From Volvox africanus (taxonomy: Eukaryota > Chlorophyta > Chlorophyceae > Chlamydomonadales > Volvocaceae), in the NCBI GenBank assembly GCA_030268105.1, contig BSDZ01000015.1, positions 1,196,001 to 1,260,000 on the forward strand: a stretch of DNA of 64,000 nucleotides, read 5' to 3'. The position numbers and the translations under genes are program-made. Positions 13,201-24,705 of this stretch are shown piece by piece; the stretch's first letter is position 1; every line of letters begins with the position of its first letter. The notes under the pieces were generated by a model. The model had not been told where the DNA came from. It saw only the letters and a program-made list of their open reading frames with translations, and ran no database searches.

Positions 13201-16200
13201 GCCCCTCCTCCCCCTTCCTTCCTTTCTCTTTTCCAGCCCCCGCCTCCCGGCCCTTAAAAATACCTGTCCCCCGCCCCCGGTCCCTCCAACGCCTTTTATA
13301 CCGTCTACGTCTACGCCTTCGCCATCCACCTTCCCTTCCACCCTTTCCTCGTCGTTCCCCGTCTTCCATCCTCCCTTCCCACTCGCTTCACCGCCCTGAT
13401 GGCCCCTCCCTTCCGTCCTCCCTTCCCACTCGCTTCGCCGCCCTGATGGCCCCTCCCTTCCGTCCTCCCTTCCCACTCGCTTCACCGCCCTGATGGCCCC
13501 TCCCTTCCGTCCTCCGCCCCCGCACCTAATTCTTGTCCCGGGGAAGGTGACTCCAGGAGTGATGGCATGTGAACCAGTCGGGCGCCCGTCATGCTTGGCT
13601 GATCGGCCATATCTATGGAGTCAAATAACGTACTGGTCTCCACCGCCAGCTGCAACTTGCAGTCCGTGAAGAAGGCCAGGACCTGCGGGGAGGGGGACAG
13701 AAACAGAACCGAGCGCATGGGGGGACGTAACCAACTAACCATCGGGGGCGGGGTAATGGTTATTGAAAAGCGGGGTATTATTGGCGACATAGAAGTTTCA
13801 ATGATGGCAGGAGGGGGCAGGAGGAGGCAGGAGGGGGCAGGAGGAGGCAGGAGTGGGGAGGAGGGGAATGGAAAGCAACAGCAAAGGGACACACAGCATA
13901 CAAATACGTACAAACTGACAAACTGACAACGATATGCACACACGCAAAGAGCTACACACCTGGACGATGTTGGGGTGACTGACGCTGACGCTTGCCACCA
14001 GCTCGATGGCATCGTGCAAATTTTGTTTGTGGAGTACGACAGAGGCTGAGTGCTGAAGGTTGAGGTGTTGGTTGCTGTCGTTAAGCGCCGCCAGCTCCTT
14101 CTCCTGAATCACCTTGACAGCCACCTCTGAGCCATGATACTTCCCCCTGGTGGTTTAGGAGATCAGAGGTTTAAGAAGGTTCAGATTTGGAGTTCAGATT
14201 GTAGGACTGAGGATTCAACGGAATACATGCTGAAGGCGAGCTTGTACGACGATGTACGGGTATTCCTACCTGGTTACAGTTAACGGAGCCCAGGGGAAAT
14301 GTACTTCAGCAGCTTCCCCGTTCATTTCCACTGTCCTAAGGACCTTTTGCCTATACTAGAAGTATTAAGGGCCGTGTATTCGTCTTCCCCATCTCAGACC
14401 CACCGTTGCCCAGTCTGTTCCCCAATGCCACAGAAGCCATCTCCCCGCATCTCATCTAAAATCCCCTCCCAAGGAACTTCAAACATACACACACACACAT
14501 CTTAACCTACCTGTACACGGTGCCGTACCCTGTCGAGCGCGAAGAAGCGATATAAAGGGGACAAAAGGACGGAGGGAACAAAAGTCGATCTTTATCATTG
14601 ACCGATCGGGGTAAAATTGAGATTGCTGGGTCCGTTAGTCCGTTAATACATATTATGTAACCGAAGCCTCAAGAGGATATTTTTCTATACACCTTTCACA
14701 TCCCTCCTCCTCCCTCCCCTCCTCTCTCCCCTTCCTCCTCCTCTCTCCCCTTCCTCCTCCACTTCCCCCTTCCTCCTCCACTTCCCCCTTCCTCCTCCAC
14801 TCCCCCGCTTCCCCTCCTTACCGCCTTTCCCGATCTCCTGCAGCAACTTGACGCTCTGCAGATCCGCCTTCCGAGCCTCCGTTCGACCACTTATCATTTG
14901 GGCGGCCTGGGTGAGATGGAGCGATGGAGAGGTGGGCAGAAAGCGACGCATCCAGAGATGGCACAGGCATCATTGAGAAGTATATGAAACGTACGTTCTT
15001 GTAATAACAAGGGCAGTGAAATCAAAACCGTCGTTAACTTACGGTTGGAAGGCGCGTGCTTTACGGACTGATCCACCGACCCACCGACCCACCGACCCAC
15101 CTGAGCCGCCTTGAGCCTCTCGTGCATGATTGTGATGATGGGAGCCAGCCGGGAAGCTCCTGACGGGGGAAAGGAGTGACCATTGTTGATCCAATCGTTA
15201 ACCAATCCGTTTAAAAAATTCCTCTTAACTAACCGGATTAGAAACCCCAGTCCAGGCCCTCTTCAGCCACCCCTAAAAACGTCCCCAGAAGCCATTCCCT
15301 CCCCCCTCCTGTAACTCAACCCTCAGCCTAAGCACAGCACCATTCCCCTAGCCTTCAGCTGCAGTTTCCGTACTTCTGTCTCCCCCGCCCCCGACTTCCC
15401 CCTGCCCCTGCCCCTGCCCCTGCCCCTGCCCCTGCCCCTGCCCCTGCCCCTGCCCCTGCCCCTGCCCCTGCCCCTGCCCCCTGCCCCTGCCCCTGCCCCT
15501 GCCCCTGCCCCTGCCCCTGCCCCTGCCCCTGCCCCTGCCCCTGCCCCTGCCCCTGCCCCTGCCCCTGCCCCTGCCCCTGCCCCTGCCCCCTGCCCCCTGC
15601 CCCCCCCAATCCCCCACTCCTAACCCCACCCTGGCCAAACACACCTCGCGGGCTCTTCGCTGCCTCCAGCCGGAATGACACGCTTCGAACTGCCCCCAGC
15701 AGCATCTCGTGCCGGCCCGGCAAGCTCTTCGCGTCGCTGGATGTTATTGAGAGCACCTGGGGGCTGCTGTCGCTGTCGCTGCCGCCCATGGCGAGGTCGC
15801 CCACAAGTGCCTCATGGGCCTGGGGCTCACTGATTGTGGCATTGCTAGCCACTGTGCCCGGCGCCGGGATGCCCAGCAGCCGCCGCAAGCCGCTATTCGG
15901 CCGACCACCCTGGTAGCCGTCTGCCCGAGATGGTCGGCACAGGGATGTCTGCCGGAAACGTCCCAGCGCTGCCGCAGTCGTCGCCGTGTCTGGTGCCGCC
16001 AATCCCGCGAACGGCGATGCTTGATTTAAGCCATCGCAGCGCTGTTGTACATTGGCATTGGCCGTGGAAGGAGCGCCGCCGCAGTCCATGCCGTTGAAGG
16101 TGAAGCTGCCGGTCGTGGAGGTGCCTTCTTTGCTGCTGGTGTTGTTGGCCCGGGAACCGCGGGCGGTTAAGACGGCGGCGGTTTGTGGGTTACATTCCAT

Positions 16201-19200
16201 ACCGTTGGCGGTTGGGACTGTTGAGCTGGGCAGTTCAAGCTGGGCATCACTGGCCCCAACGAAGCCGTTATTGGTGCTGCGGTTGGGGTCGCTGGTATTC
16301 TTCCTTCGAAGGGCCTCCTGAACGCATATGGAGGGGAGAGATGTGGGTTGTTTGTGGTGGTGGTGGTGGTGGCGGTGGAGATGGTGGTGGTGGTGGAGAT
16401 GGTGGTGGTGGTGTTCGTGGTGTTTGTGGTGGGATGAGGATATCATATCTTTCATTTCCTAGAGAATAACCTCATCTAATGGGATCGGTTTGAACCGTTG
16501 CTTCGGTTGGTAATAACGTGAGGTTACTTCAACGGACATAACGAACGGAAATGGTTTCAATCTCTTCTCTCCGTCCCTTATGTTTTCGGCGTATTGTATA
16601 TATTGCACACATTATATATTTATATATATATGTTCAGGCACGACTGTTATGGCACGACTAATATGCCCCTGGAGTTCCAGGTGCTACCCCGACCGAGAGT
16701 GGGCCAAAGACCCTAATGTTAAGGGCAGGGTGCCCCCATGTCGATGGACGGTGACGACCCCAATTAAAGTGACCTGCGAGCTGACCAGTAGCGGAGTTGA
16801 CGCCTTAGTTGATTCGGCAGATTCCGCTGGATGCTGGTGGTGGGTGCTGAACCTGGGAAAACCACTGATTTCGGAGAAGTCGGCATGGGAGACTGGATGA
16901 GGGTGCCCCGAAACACCGGGGAAGGTAGGGACTGCCAGGTTAGTGGCCACGGGTGATGTACCCCCCTATCCTACACACACACACACATATATATATATAC
17001 CTCTTGAATATAACTCTCATATATTTATACATACTTACATACTTAACGTATGACACGTGTAAATGTATGTAACGTTCATCCTAATCCGCCCCCCCCCCTC
17101 ATTTCCAGCTCTTCCCGCTCCCCCCTGTCCTCGCCCCCAGCTTCCCCCCACTTTATCCCCCCCCCACCTCCAGCTCAGCACGCAGATAGTCCCACTCAGG
17201 AAGTAGGGCGCCCTCCAACTTGCATTTGATGATTGGAAGCATCGCCTGAGCGCAGGGCCGAGAGGGCGACACAGTGCATGTGCACATGTGTACATGCATC
17301 AGGTCCTTCCGACACATCGTATTGTATCGTCCTAACTTCCCACCTACCAAACCACTATTATCATCATTTACTATTATTATATTTTTACCAATTCTATTAC
17401 TATATATTTATTATTGTTCTTGTGCGCATCAACGAATGTCAATATATTTTCGTTTTAAAATTGCTTAGTAGGTAAAGTGTGGGGAGACTCTCCTGCGCCT
17501 CCCAACATATACATCCACATCCAGATATACACACACGCACAAACCTGCAATAATTGCTGCAACCCCTCCACCACAGCCTGCAGCAGCGGCTGCGGCAAGG
17601 AAAAACTGTACGTCACGTACAGCGCCACTAGCGGTTTGCCGTCGGGACTTAGAGTCGCCAGCGCAAGTGAGAGCGGCATCACCCCGTCACGCGACAAGAC
17701 AGCGTCACGAGGAAAGGCACGCTTGTCCTGCGTGTTTGTTTGTGCATGTTGGTGTCGTACGGTGGGGAATGTTAGGGGCGATGGCAGGGAGGGAAAGGAT
17801 ACGTACATGTGAGACAGGACAGACAGCGTGGGATAGAGAAATACAATACTCAAACGTGGAGAGTTCAGAGGTATGGGGGGACGATTGGGGAGAAGCGGGC
17901 GTGGGGATTTTCATGGTACGAACATGTAGGCAAAACACACACATACACACGATGTGCCCACGGAATTCCGACAACTGAACTTTGCCTGGTTCATTACTTG
18001 ACATTTTGCAGGTCAAGGGAGCACCTATCTAATGGGATGACAACGTCACTCTTGGACATAAAAGCTATCCACGCGCCAGCCATTCAGCGCACTCACGTGT
18101 CCTTTATTAAACCAAATCATGTACTGTTTTCAATTTTCCCTATGCATGGGATCCGATAGGTCCTACTTCCATGCGTTGACGACCACGCGTATGTTGTACA
18201 TCGTACATCGTACATCGTACACAGATACACGGCTACTCACCTGCACATACGATGCGCAATCGCTGACGCACAAACCCGTGGCTTCTTTGGACAGCGCGTC
18301 CGCCAGAAGCGTCCCCGAAAGGGGGAGGGTGTGGCCTTTGCATGAGGCGCCCTGAGGGCGGAAAGGGGGAGGGTGTGGCCTTTGCATGAGGTGCCCTGAG
18401 GGCGGAAAGGGGGAGGGTGTGGCCTTTGCATGAGGCGCCCTGAGGGCGGAAAGGGGGAGGGTGTGGCTTTTGCATGAGGTGCCCTGAGGGCGGAAAGGGG
18501 GAGGGTGTGGCCTTTGCATGAGGCGCCCTGAGGGCGGAAAGGGGGAAGGTATGGCTTTTGCATGAGGTGCCCTGAGGGCGGAAAGGGGGAGGGTGTGGCC
18601 TTTGCATGAGGTGCCCTGAGGGCGGAAAGGGGGGGAGGCGTTTCCTTCGAGGAGGGGGAGGAGGGGGAAGAGGGGAGGAAGGAAAGGGGGGAGATCTGCC
18701 CGACCTAAATCCACACAAGATATGTAATGCATGTTGACCGCTATGAGGCACTGTACGACTCGATCAGGTAACTGTACAAGACGGCACAAGCAATAAACAC
18801 ATATACACATATACTTATGGTTTTAGATGGCCACCAATGCCACCATACGCGCACACATCATGACATAAACACTCACGCCAATCCATAAGCCGACAGATAC
18901 AACACATACATACTCACACATACACACACACGTTTTCCCACCTTGTCTGACGCGATTGTGAGTGTCAAACGGGATTTCGCCACGCGGTTCATGGATTGGG
19001 CGTCCGTGAAGCTGCTCGAGTTCATCCGGTTCTCTACGGGAGAAGGGGCGTGTGCGTGCGTGTGTGTATGTGTAGTGTGAAACACATCGGACGCGGGGTA
19101 GGTGAGGGGGGACGGCGAATAAAGGGGAAAGAAGGGATGTTAAGAGGGGCCGCGTCGGAGCGGTCCGTGTGAACACATACACACACAAAAACAAAGGCTG

Positions 19201-22200
19201 ACAAACAGACAAAAAGACAGATAGACAGACAGACTTGTGCTGTGTTTCGGCCCGGTGGTCGGGGCCCCCCCCCCCGGTGCTTGCTTGCCTTTCAGGGCAA
19301 GTCGCCCAGCCACAATGTAACACCCTGAACTAGGCAAATATATACATGCAGACGTACAGTCACACAGTCAGTCTCCGGCAGGCTCTGCTCTCCTCCCCAC
19401 CTTCCACTACCGCCGCCACATGTCCCGCCGTCGCCGCCTGTGGACTGGCGTAGATTGATGACAGGGTTGAGGTGCGACCCAGAATGGTATCCAAACTTGC
19501 ACGTATCTTGCTGTGCCGCTTGTTTCCCCCGACAGAGGGTGATGAAGGGTGCGGGGATGACATGATGTATTCACAGCTTGTACGGCGGCCTCGCGACACT
19601 AGCGGTGACGCCACGCCGGTGGCGGTGTTGGGCGCCTCCCCGCCTGGCGGCGGCTGAAGGAAGATGGCGGCGGCACTGGCGTCCTGAGAGAGGGGCCCCG
19701 GGGCGCAGCGGGGCGGAAGGCTCACAGACGATATCGTGTTGGGTTTTTGATCCGCGGTAACGGAGTACAGCAGCTCGTTCATTTGTAACGTGGTGCATGT
19801 ACGTGTATATGACTAGGAAAAACAAAATCGCGTATGTAATTTTACTTGTAGTCTACATGTACGTATATTCGTACGATATGGTGTACGGGTAAGGTTTTGT
19901 GTACGGGTAAGGCTCACATGAAAGAGCCACACGTCGCATGATCTTTCTGCGATTGGCCGCCGCGTGCGCAGTATGCCCTCAACAGTCCACAATATTTCGC
20001 TCGGAGCTGGGCAGATCAAACACATGCCCACATCCGTCAATTAGCTCGTCTACCTCCATGGCATTTTCTCCTTCCTCTTCCCCCTCTTGACCCCACCGCA
20101 CCCCGCATTACACACATACATATACATATACACTACACGCACTATTTCTGGCCGTGGCCATACCTTCCACGACGTTATGTAAAGCCGCGCAAGACCAGAC
20201 ACCCAACCCTCCAATGAGCCATCCATTGCCGCCATGCCTCCTCCACCCCCACCCACCCACGCACCCACGCACGCACCGGCTGCAGGAATGCCACTCGCGC
20301 CTGGCCCTGTACGCGCGCCACAGCATTCGAGACCTCCACCGCTGCTTCCCCCACTGCCGCCACCACTTGGCTCAGCGTGGCGGCGGCGGCCAACGCCGAC
20401 AGGGAGTCCGCCACAGCCAGGAGGCTGCCACCTTGATACCCGCCACTCCCTCGGACGTGTCCCGCCATCAGTAGCGCCACCCCCGTGAGGGCCTCTGTAG
20501 ACCAGCAGGTGGGGCGGGAGGAAGCTGCCGGGGGAGCGAGGAAGAGATGGGGAGATGGAAGGAAAGGGGGAAGATGAATGAGACAACCAGCTGGTGCTGA
20601 TACTGAAGGAACGACGACTAACCGTGAGGATTGGAAGGTCAGAAGATGATCAAGCTGACGGCATCCAGGGTAGGGAAAGGAAGGGGGGATATTTGGAGCA
20701 TTGATTGAGATCTCCAAATGGGCGGGGGAAGGTTGAGACGGTAAATTTACTCTCGGGCTTGGAGAGGGGTAACGAGTAGGAAAACGACGGACACGGGCAA
20801 GCAAGTAATGCGCCTGAAGAAGAGGGTGTAGGATGAAGAAGAGGGTCTGCGATGCAATGCAAGCCGCTGTGGTGGCGCACGGGTTGTGGTGGTGGTGATG
20901 AATATGCGGAGAACAAGCGGGTCGGTTGCAAGGAATACAGATTATCATCTGAGTTCTATGTAGCTGTGTCCACGCGTGTATGTGTGAGTATCTGAGTGCA
21001 CGTGCATAAAGATAATACTGATAACGGATAGTGGCATTCACTGAGGCCTTACGTACCACTCACCTTCTAATGTGGACATATTGATGGGACGCTAGAGTCA
21101 TCAAGTTTTAAACTAGATACATGTAACAAGTTAAGTAATAACAAAGTACATGCCACCACCACCCTCATCACCACCAGCACCAAGGACAAGAACAACAATA
21201 ATAACATCATTATCTTATTAATTTAAGAATAGGAAATCGGTAAGTTGGTAAATTTATTAGTGATACTCCATGCATTTGCAAGCATATGCATTCCAGGATT
21301 AATCTTGACGGAGAGCAGGATAAGAATCCCTCCACTGGTTGAGGGCGGATGTGCCCCCGATGTTGATGGACGGTGAGGACCCCGGTTATAGTGACTTGCG
21401 AGCCGACCAGGAGTGGAGTTGAGGCCGCCATTGATCCGGCAGATTCCACTAGATACTGATGGTGGGTGCTGAACCACCTACCTACCGGGAAATCACTGAT
21501 TTCGGAGATGTCAGCTTCCCTAGGTGGGAACGGATGAGGGTGCCCCGAAATACACCAAGGGGAAGGTAGGGACTACTGCCAGGTGGTGGCCGCGGGTGAA
21601 GCAAAGCCCCCTATCTCACACATAGATAGATGGATAGGTATCTTTAAACCTTGAACCCAGTATATAAATAAAAACTGTATTTTTCCGTGTTGCGCCCGGC
21701 GTTGCCACGCAGTTGGCACGGCCATCGCCTCCACCACCCTCCTCACATTTTGACGCCATTGACATGACCCCGACCGGCACTCCCGCAGTCACCATCGCCA
21801 CCGCCGCAAACTGGCGGCAGTTATGTGCTACAGCCAATTGCCGCCACGGCTCCGGCAGATCGTTCCTACGGCAACTGCCGCCGTCGATGCCGCCGCTACC
21901 TCCGACTGGCCTTTGGTGCCAGGTCGAGTGTGACGACGAAAGGTCGCCACTGCCGCAGCTCTCGGAGGCCGGAGGGGCCTCTTGGAACATGACGGGCATT
22001 GTGGGACAGACCTGTATCGGGGTTACAGGTCACGAGGTGTACGGCACACGGTCATTATAAAGATGTTCCAATTAAGTCTTTACGTAGATCTGATATAGAT
22101 CTAGATATGACCGATTCAGCTGAAAATAAGGATGATAAGAAAGAAAGCTCAAAGGAAAATAATGATTCTTATATATTCTTATAAAATAATGATACGGTGA

Positions 22201-23081
22201 GGGGCTTATATCGGGTGTTCGTACACACATTTTGGAGTTCCATGGACAGCAAAAGTTATGCCGGCAACAGTGACATACAAAACAACACAAACTACTACTA
22301 CTACTACTACTAATAATAATAAGGTTTTTAGTTTTTGGTAAATCTACTCAACAACAAAAGGGAAGAAATATCCTTTATTGAAAAAAAATATTCTATAAAG
22401 CTTAATTTTTACATTGATAAAGAGGCCACAGCTGATAGCTATTCAATAGAAATAATTAAATTACATGAGCACGCCCCGCCAGTAAGTTAGGGCAGGATGC
22501 CATGAGGAGTTAAAGACAAAAGCAATCGGTGCGGGTGGCGGTATGGCGGTAGGCGGGATGATGATGATAGTGATAATGATGATGATATGAATAATGATGA
22601 TGATGATGATGATGATGATAGTGATAATGATGACCACAACGAGAGGCTTATGAAGCATCTATCATGTGTCTGTTTGAGAAGCTGTGAACGTGTATATGCG
22701 TTTCCGCCCAGGCCTCGCAAACCCCGAGCCTCCAGCTCCCTATCATGAGGCGGATCTATCCACCATTGCCACCGATGAGGTTCAGGGGTTGGGGGTTGGC
22801 GGTTGGCAGCTGACGCGTACCTACATATGCACCACCACCACCTCCCTATCTCCACACAGACGCACGCACACACGCACACACTCTAAAACACTCGCACAAA
22901 AACAAAAACACATGGTCACACCTCGTAACGGCGGAGGGCCGCATCCGCCACTGAGTAGGGGCTCCTCGGGACTTCGGAGTCCGCACCGCCAAACATCTGC
23001 CGCTTGCCTACCGCCATGTCCCCCTCCAGCCCCGCACACGCAACCACCGTGGCGGTCTTGTCCGTGGCTAGGAGACATATG
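10213..23081 (-). CDS. GAF-domain TKL-type protein kinase (at least 22 exons, N terminus unresolved)
   Basis: Resolved exons, minus strand: 22011-?, 20524-20277, ?-20164, 20006-19918, 19812-19401, 19033-18942, 18351-18241, 17727-17545, 17245-17168, 16317-15645, 15159-15101, 14906-14822, 14529-14511, 14146-13960, 13682-13526, 13071-12980, 12160-11943, 11678-11644, 11352-11317, 10843-10821, 10461-10213. Phases match from 20164 to the stop. A further exon 23081-22922 is likely but its link is not solved. The N-terminal half holds GAF-like segments, such as AMVTAGVPVGVMSMASK near 21750 and GVMPLSLALATLSPDGK near 17670. The kinase domain (about 367 residues to the end) shows IGKGGYGTVYRG, the lysine in EVAVKV, HCDLKPQNVLL, SDFGLAK, IAPEV and VDIYAFGIIMYQ. 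HCD instead of HRD makes it a non-RD kinase. Family knowledge suggests phosphotransfer to Ser/Thr or Tyr under small-molecule control by GAF; the ligand is unknown. Confidence 0.8.
10481..10572. repeat. 12-bp minisatellite forming the last TKL 3' splice tract
   Basis: Tandem GGGAGGGGAAGA units (about 7 copies) read CTTCCCCTCCC on the gene strand and end about 20 bases before the 3' splice site at 10462-10463. The repeat thus serves as the pyrimidine tract. Confidence 0.9.
12441..12469. repeat. (AC)n microsatellite
   Basis: Alternating AC run in the TKL intron between exons 13071-12980 and 12160-11943. A (GT)n run follows at 12621-12641 and a CAAACA run at 12729-12760. Confidence 0.9.
13103..13118. 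repeat. interstitial telomere-like (TTTTAGGG)2
   Basis: Two perfect TTTTAGGG units, the Chlamydomonas-type telomere repeat. They lie just upstream (gene sense) of the 3' splice site at 13072. Single or degenerate units recur at about 2396-2410 and 52453-52485. Confidence 0.8.
13379..13517. repeat. 47-bp minisatellite, about 3 copies
   Basis: Units containing CGCTTCACCGCCCTGATGGC and then CCCTCCCTTCCGTCCTCC repeat with one A/G difference. The array lies in the TKL intron directly after the donor at 13525. The exon frame stays open across it, so read-through is possible. Confidence 0.9.
14511..14529 (-). CDS. 19-nt microexon coding the kinase glycine loop
   Basis: Exon bases GGTACGGCACCGTGTACAG are flanked by CGACAG upstream and GTAGGTTA downstream. 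Without it, exon 14906-14822 (ends phase 1) and exon 14146-13960 (needs phase 2) do not join in frame. With it the reading is IGKG-GYGTVYR-GKYHG, the expected P-loop order with the two missing glycines and the valine. The site therefore rests on both phase and motif. Confidence 0.88.
14703..14812. repeat. CT-rich imperfect tandem repeat (TCCTCC/CTTCCCC)
   Basis: Short units of TCCTCCTCC and ACTTCCCCC alternate on the plus strand, directly downstream of the donor at 14821 of the TKL kinase. On the transcript it is a long GGAGGAG purine tract, with G-quadruplex or purine-enhancer potential. Confidence 0.75.
15400..15605. repeat. (CCCCTG)n hexanucleotide array, about 33 copies
   Basis: A nearly uninterrupted CCCCTG array with two short C-run interruptions. 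On the transcribed sense it reads (CAGGGG)n, with four-G runs every 6 bases, about 40 nt after the donor at 15644 of the TKL kinase. Confidence 0.97.
16632..16976 (+). mobile_element. SINE-like dispersed repeat, copy 1
   Basis: A unit of about 345 bp that begins GTTCAGGCACGACTG and ends CCCCCTATCCTACACAC, followed by (CA)n(TA)n. It sits in the TKL intron 17167-16318. It differs from the copy at 52822 by only a handful of bases. Alternating TA on both sides is compatible with a target duplication but not diagnostic. No pol III box was recognised, so SINE versus non-autonomous LINE tail is open. Confidence 0.8.
18316..18632. repeat. 44-bp tandem repeat, 7 copies, each with a 3' splice site
   Basis: The GCCCTGAGGGCGG core recurs with 44-base spacing at 18349, 18393, 18437, 18481, 18525, 18569 and 18613. 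On the gene strand each unit holds CTCCCCCTTTCCGCCCTCAG, a strong pyrimidine tract plus AG. The copy nearest the exon gives the in-phase exon start at 18351. Confidence 0.95.
19262..19325. repeat. short dispersed tail word, 3 occurrences in window
   Basis: The block TTTCAGGGCAAGTCGCCCA followed by CAATGTAACACC recurs at about 27780-27812 and, shortened, at about 41580-41604. The word probably marks the 3' end of a retroelement family whose body is not recognised here. Confidence 0.5.
21290..21622 (+). mobile_element. SINE-like dispersed repeat, diverged copy
   Basis: Shares blocks such as GATGGACGGTGA, CCACTGATTTCGGAG-like and GATGAGGGTGCCCCGAAA with the three young copies, but with many substitutions and small indels. 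It ends CCCCCTATCTCACACA. It lies in a TKL kinase intron and is probably an older insertion or a sister subfamily. Confidence 0.7.
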
Positions 23082-24540
23082 CTATAACAGCAACAGCAGC
23101 AATAGAGTCAGCAGTGGCAGTGTCAGCAGCAGTGTCAGCAGCAGCAGCAGCAGCAGCGGAGGACGTGCTTAATCGCATGGGGAGGTGGAGAGGGAGAGGC
23201 ATATGAGTTCGGACGGCTGGCCATTGTCGGGCGGACGCACAGCAGCTAAGATGCATGCGACTTCCCTCACATCGAGGGCAAGAGCTCAGCATGGCATGTG
23301 CGCGCAGCGTATGACGTGGGTCGGCAAAATAGTCAATTACTGCTGCAGAACGGAAAGCGAATCCGAAAAACACTTGATGTGGGAGGTTTACCCCGCTTGT
23401 CAAAAAGAAATAAAAACGAACGGACTGAGAACAGCAGGACGTAGAAATAGATGAGGAGGGTAAGGATACAAAAAAATGTGATATGTAAGCAAAACGTACG
23501 AAATGTGTGAGAAAACGGCAGGATGATAGGTAATAATTCGTGAGTTATAATGATGGTTCGTATTACTGTCAATGAATGGACTATCTAGACAATAAATGTA
23601 GGTTGGCAATTTTGCATTACATATATGGCACATTATTTGGCAGAGGTCATGTGTACGACCCCATGTCGTTTTAAATGAGTGCAAATGCCCCGGAACCAAT
23701 ATATAAGCCCCGTATTGACTCTGTGCGGACTTATATCCAGCATATAGAACTGGACCTGGAATATGAGGAATTTGGGTCGCATGGGTTACGGCGAATTACG
23801 GCCGCTTGTTTTGAACTGGTCGCTTTAGATCCACTTCGGATTCGGATTCAGATTCCGCATGTTTGATCCGCAACACGGAGTGCACAACACGGAGAGACAG
23901 AAGTCCCTTCTCCAAGGCCAGACGGAGAGTAAATCACATTCCACTTGCTGAAATGTACTGTTGGAAACACTGGCAACACTGAAGTGTTTGTTTATGTTTG
24001 TTTATTTTCTTTTGGGCGCGTGTATGCATTTGATTGTGTTATCGTTATATATCCTTATTCTTTAAAAGAGTTGTAGAAAGCGGTGTTCAAGGACATAGAT
24101 GGGTGACGGACAAGAGGTGAGGCTATACGGCCTTTAGCCGCCTTGGAGAAACGTTATCCAGATGCTAAAACCCCTTACACAGTAACCCCTCCCAGTCCGA
24201 GGGTATCACACAATATTTGTTTCACCCGCCAACCAGAAACGTCGCCTCCAGCCAGGCCAGGCTCAACCATGTGTACAACACTGATCCCTCATGTGGGTCA
24301 TCCTCATCCGCTACAGAGTAAGTTCCCAATGGTGATCATCACATACAGCACCACCATTGTTCGATCTGAACTCAGACGTGAACTTCCCCCATGAAGGGCA
24401 CCGTGCAGCATGTGTGATGGATGACATTTGCACTACAGAGGCAGTTAAGCAATCGGCCATCGGACTCGCCCTGCAAGTCCTGGGAATGCTAATGTCAACA
24501 TGAAAAAACACGCGGTCTCGTTTGCGCGATCTGGGTCAAA

Positions 24541-24705
24541 GGATAGATGGATGGATGAATGGATGGAGATTGGGTGGGTGGGTGATAGGGTAATGCACTG
24601 CCTAGAATCCTCACTGCGAATACATAGTCCTGACAGTGCATCACCCACCCACCCAACCTCCTTCCATTCATCAATTCATCCATCGCAGTGAGGATTCTGG
24701 GTTTG
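24541..24705. repeat. imperfect inverted repeat
   Basis: The left arm (GGATGGATGAATGG then GGGTGGGTGGGTGAT, TGCACTG) is mirrored by the right arm (CAGTGCATCACCCACCC then CATTCATC, CATCCATC). GAATCCTCACTGCGA at about 24606 is mirrored by TCGCAGTGAGGATTC at about 24685. This could be a MITE-like fold-back or a palindromic duplication; no clear target duplication was found. Confidence 0.6.

Noticed and set aside
15348..15644. Long Gly-Arg / Gly-Gln / Gly-Ala repeat frames
   Set aside because: All frames stay open because the CCCCTG array has no stops; they lie in a TKL intron.
16684..16950. 88-codon minus-strand frame identical in three places
   Set aside because: Conserved only because the SINE-like copies are near identical; codon pattern and start context do not suggest a gene.
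18316..18632. CRISPR-like regular repeats
   Set aside because: Units are directly contiguous with no variable spacers, and the genome is eukaryotic; this is a minisatellite.
22461..22658. Isoleucine-rich frame
   Set aside because: Translation of ATGATG-type simple sequence.
23675..23866. 63-codon plus-strand frame
   Set aside because: No splice partners, no motif, isolated in spacer DNA.
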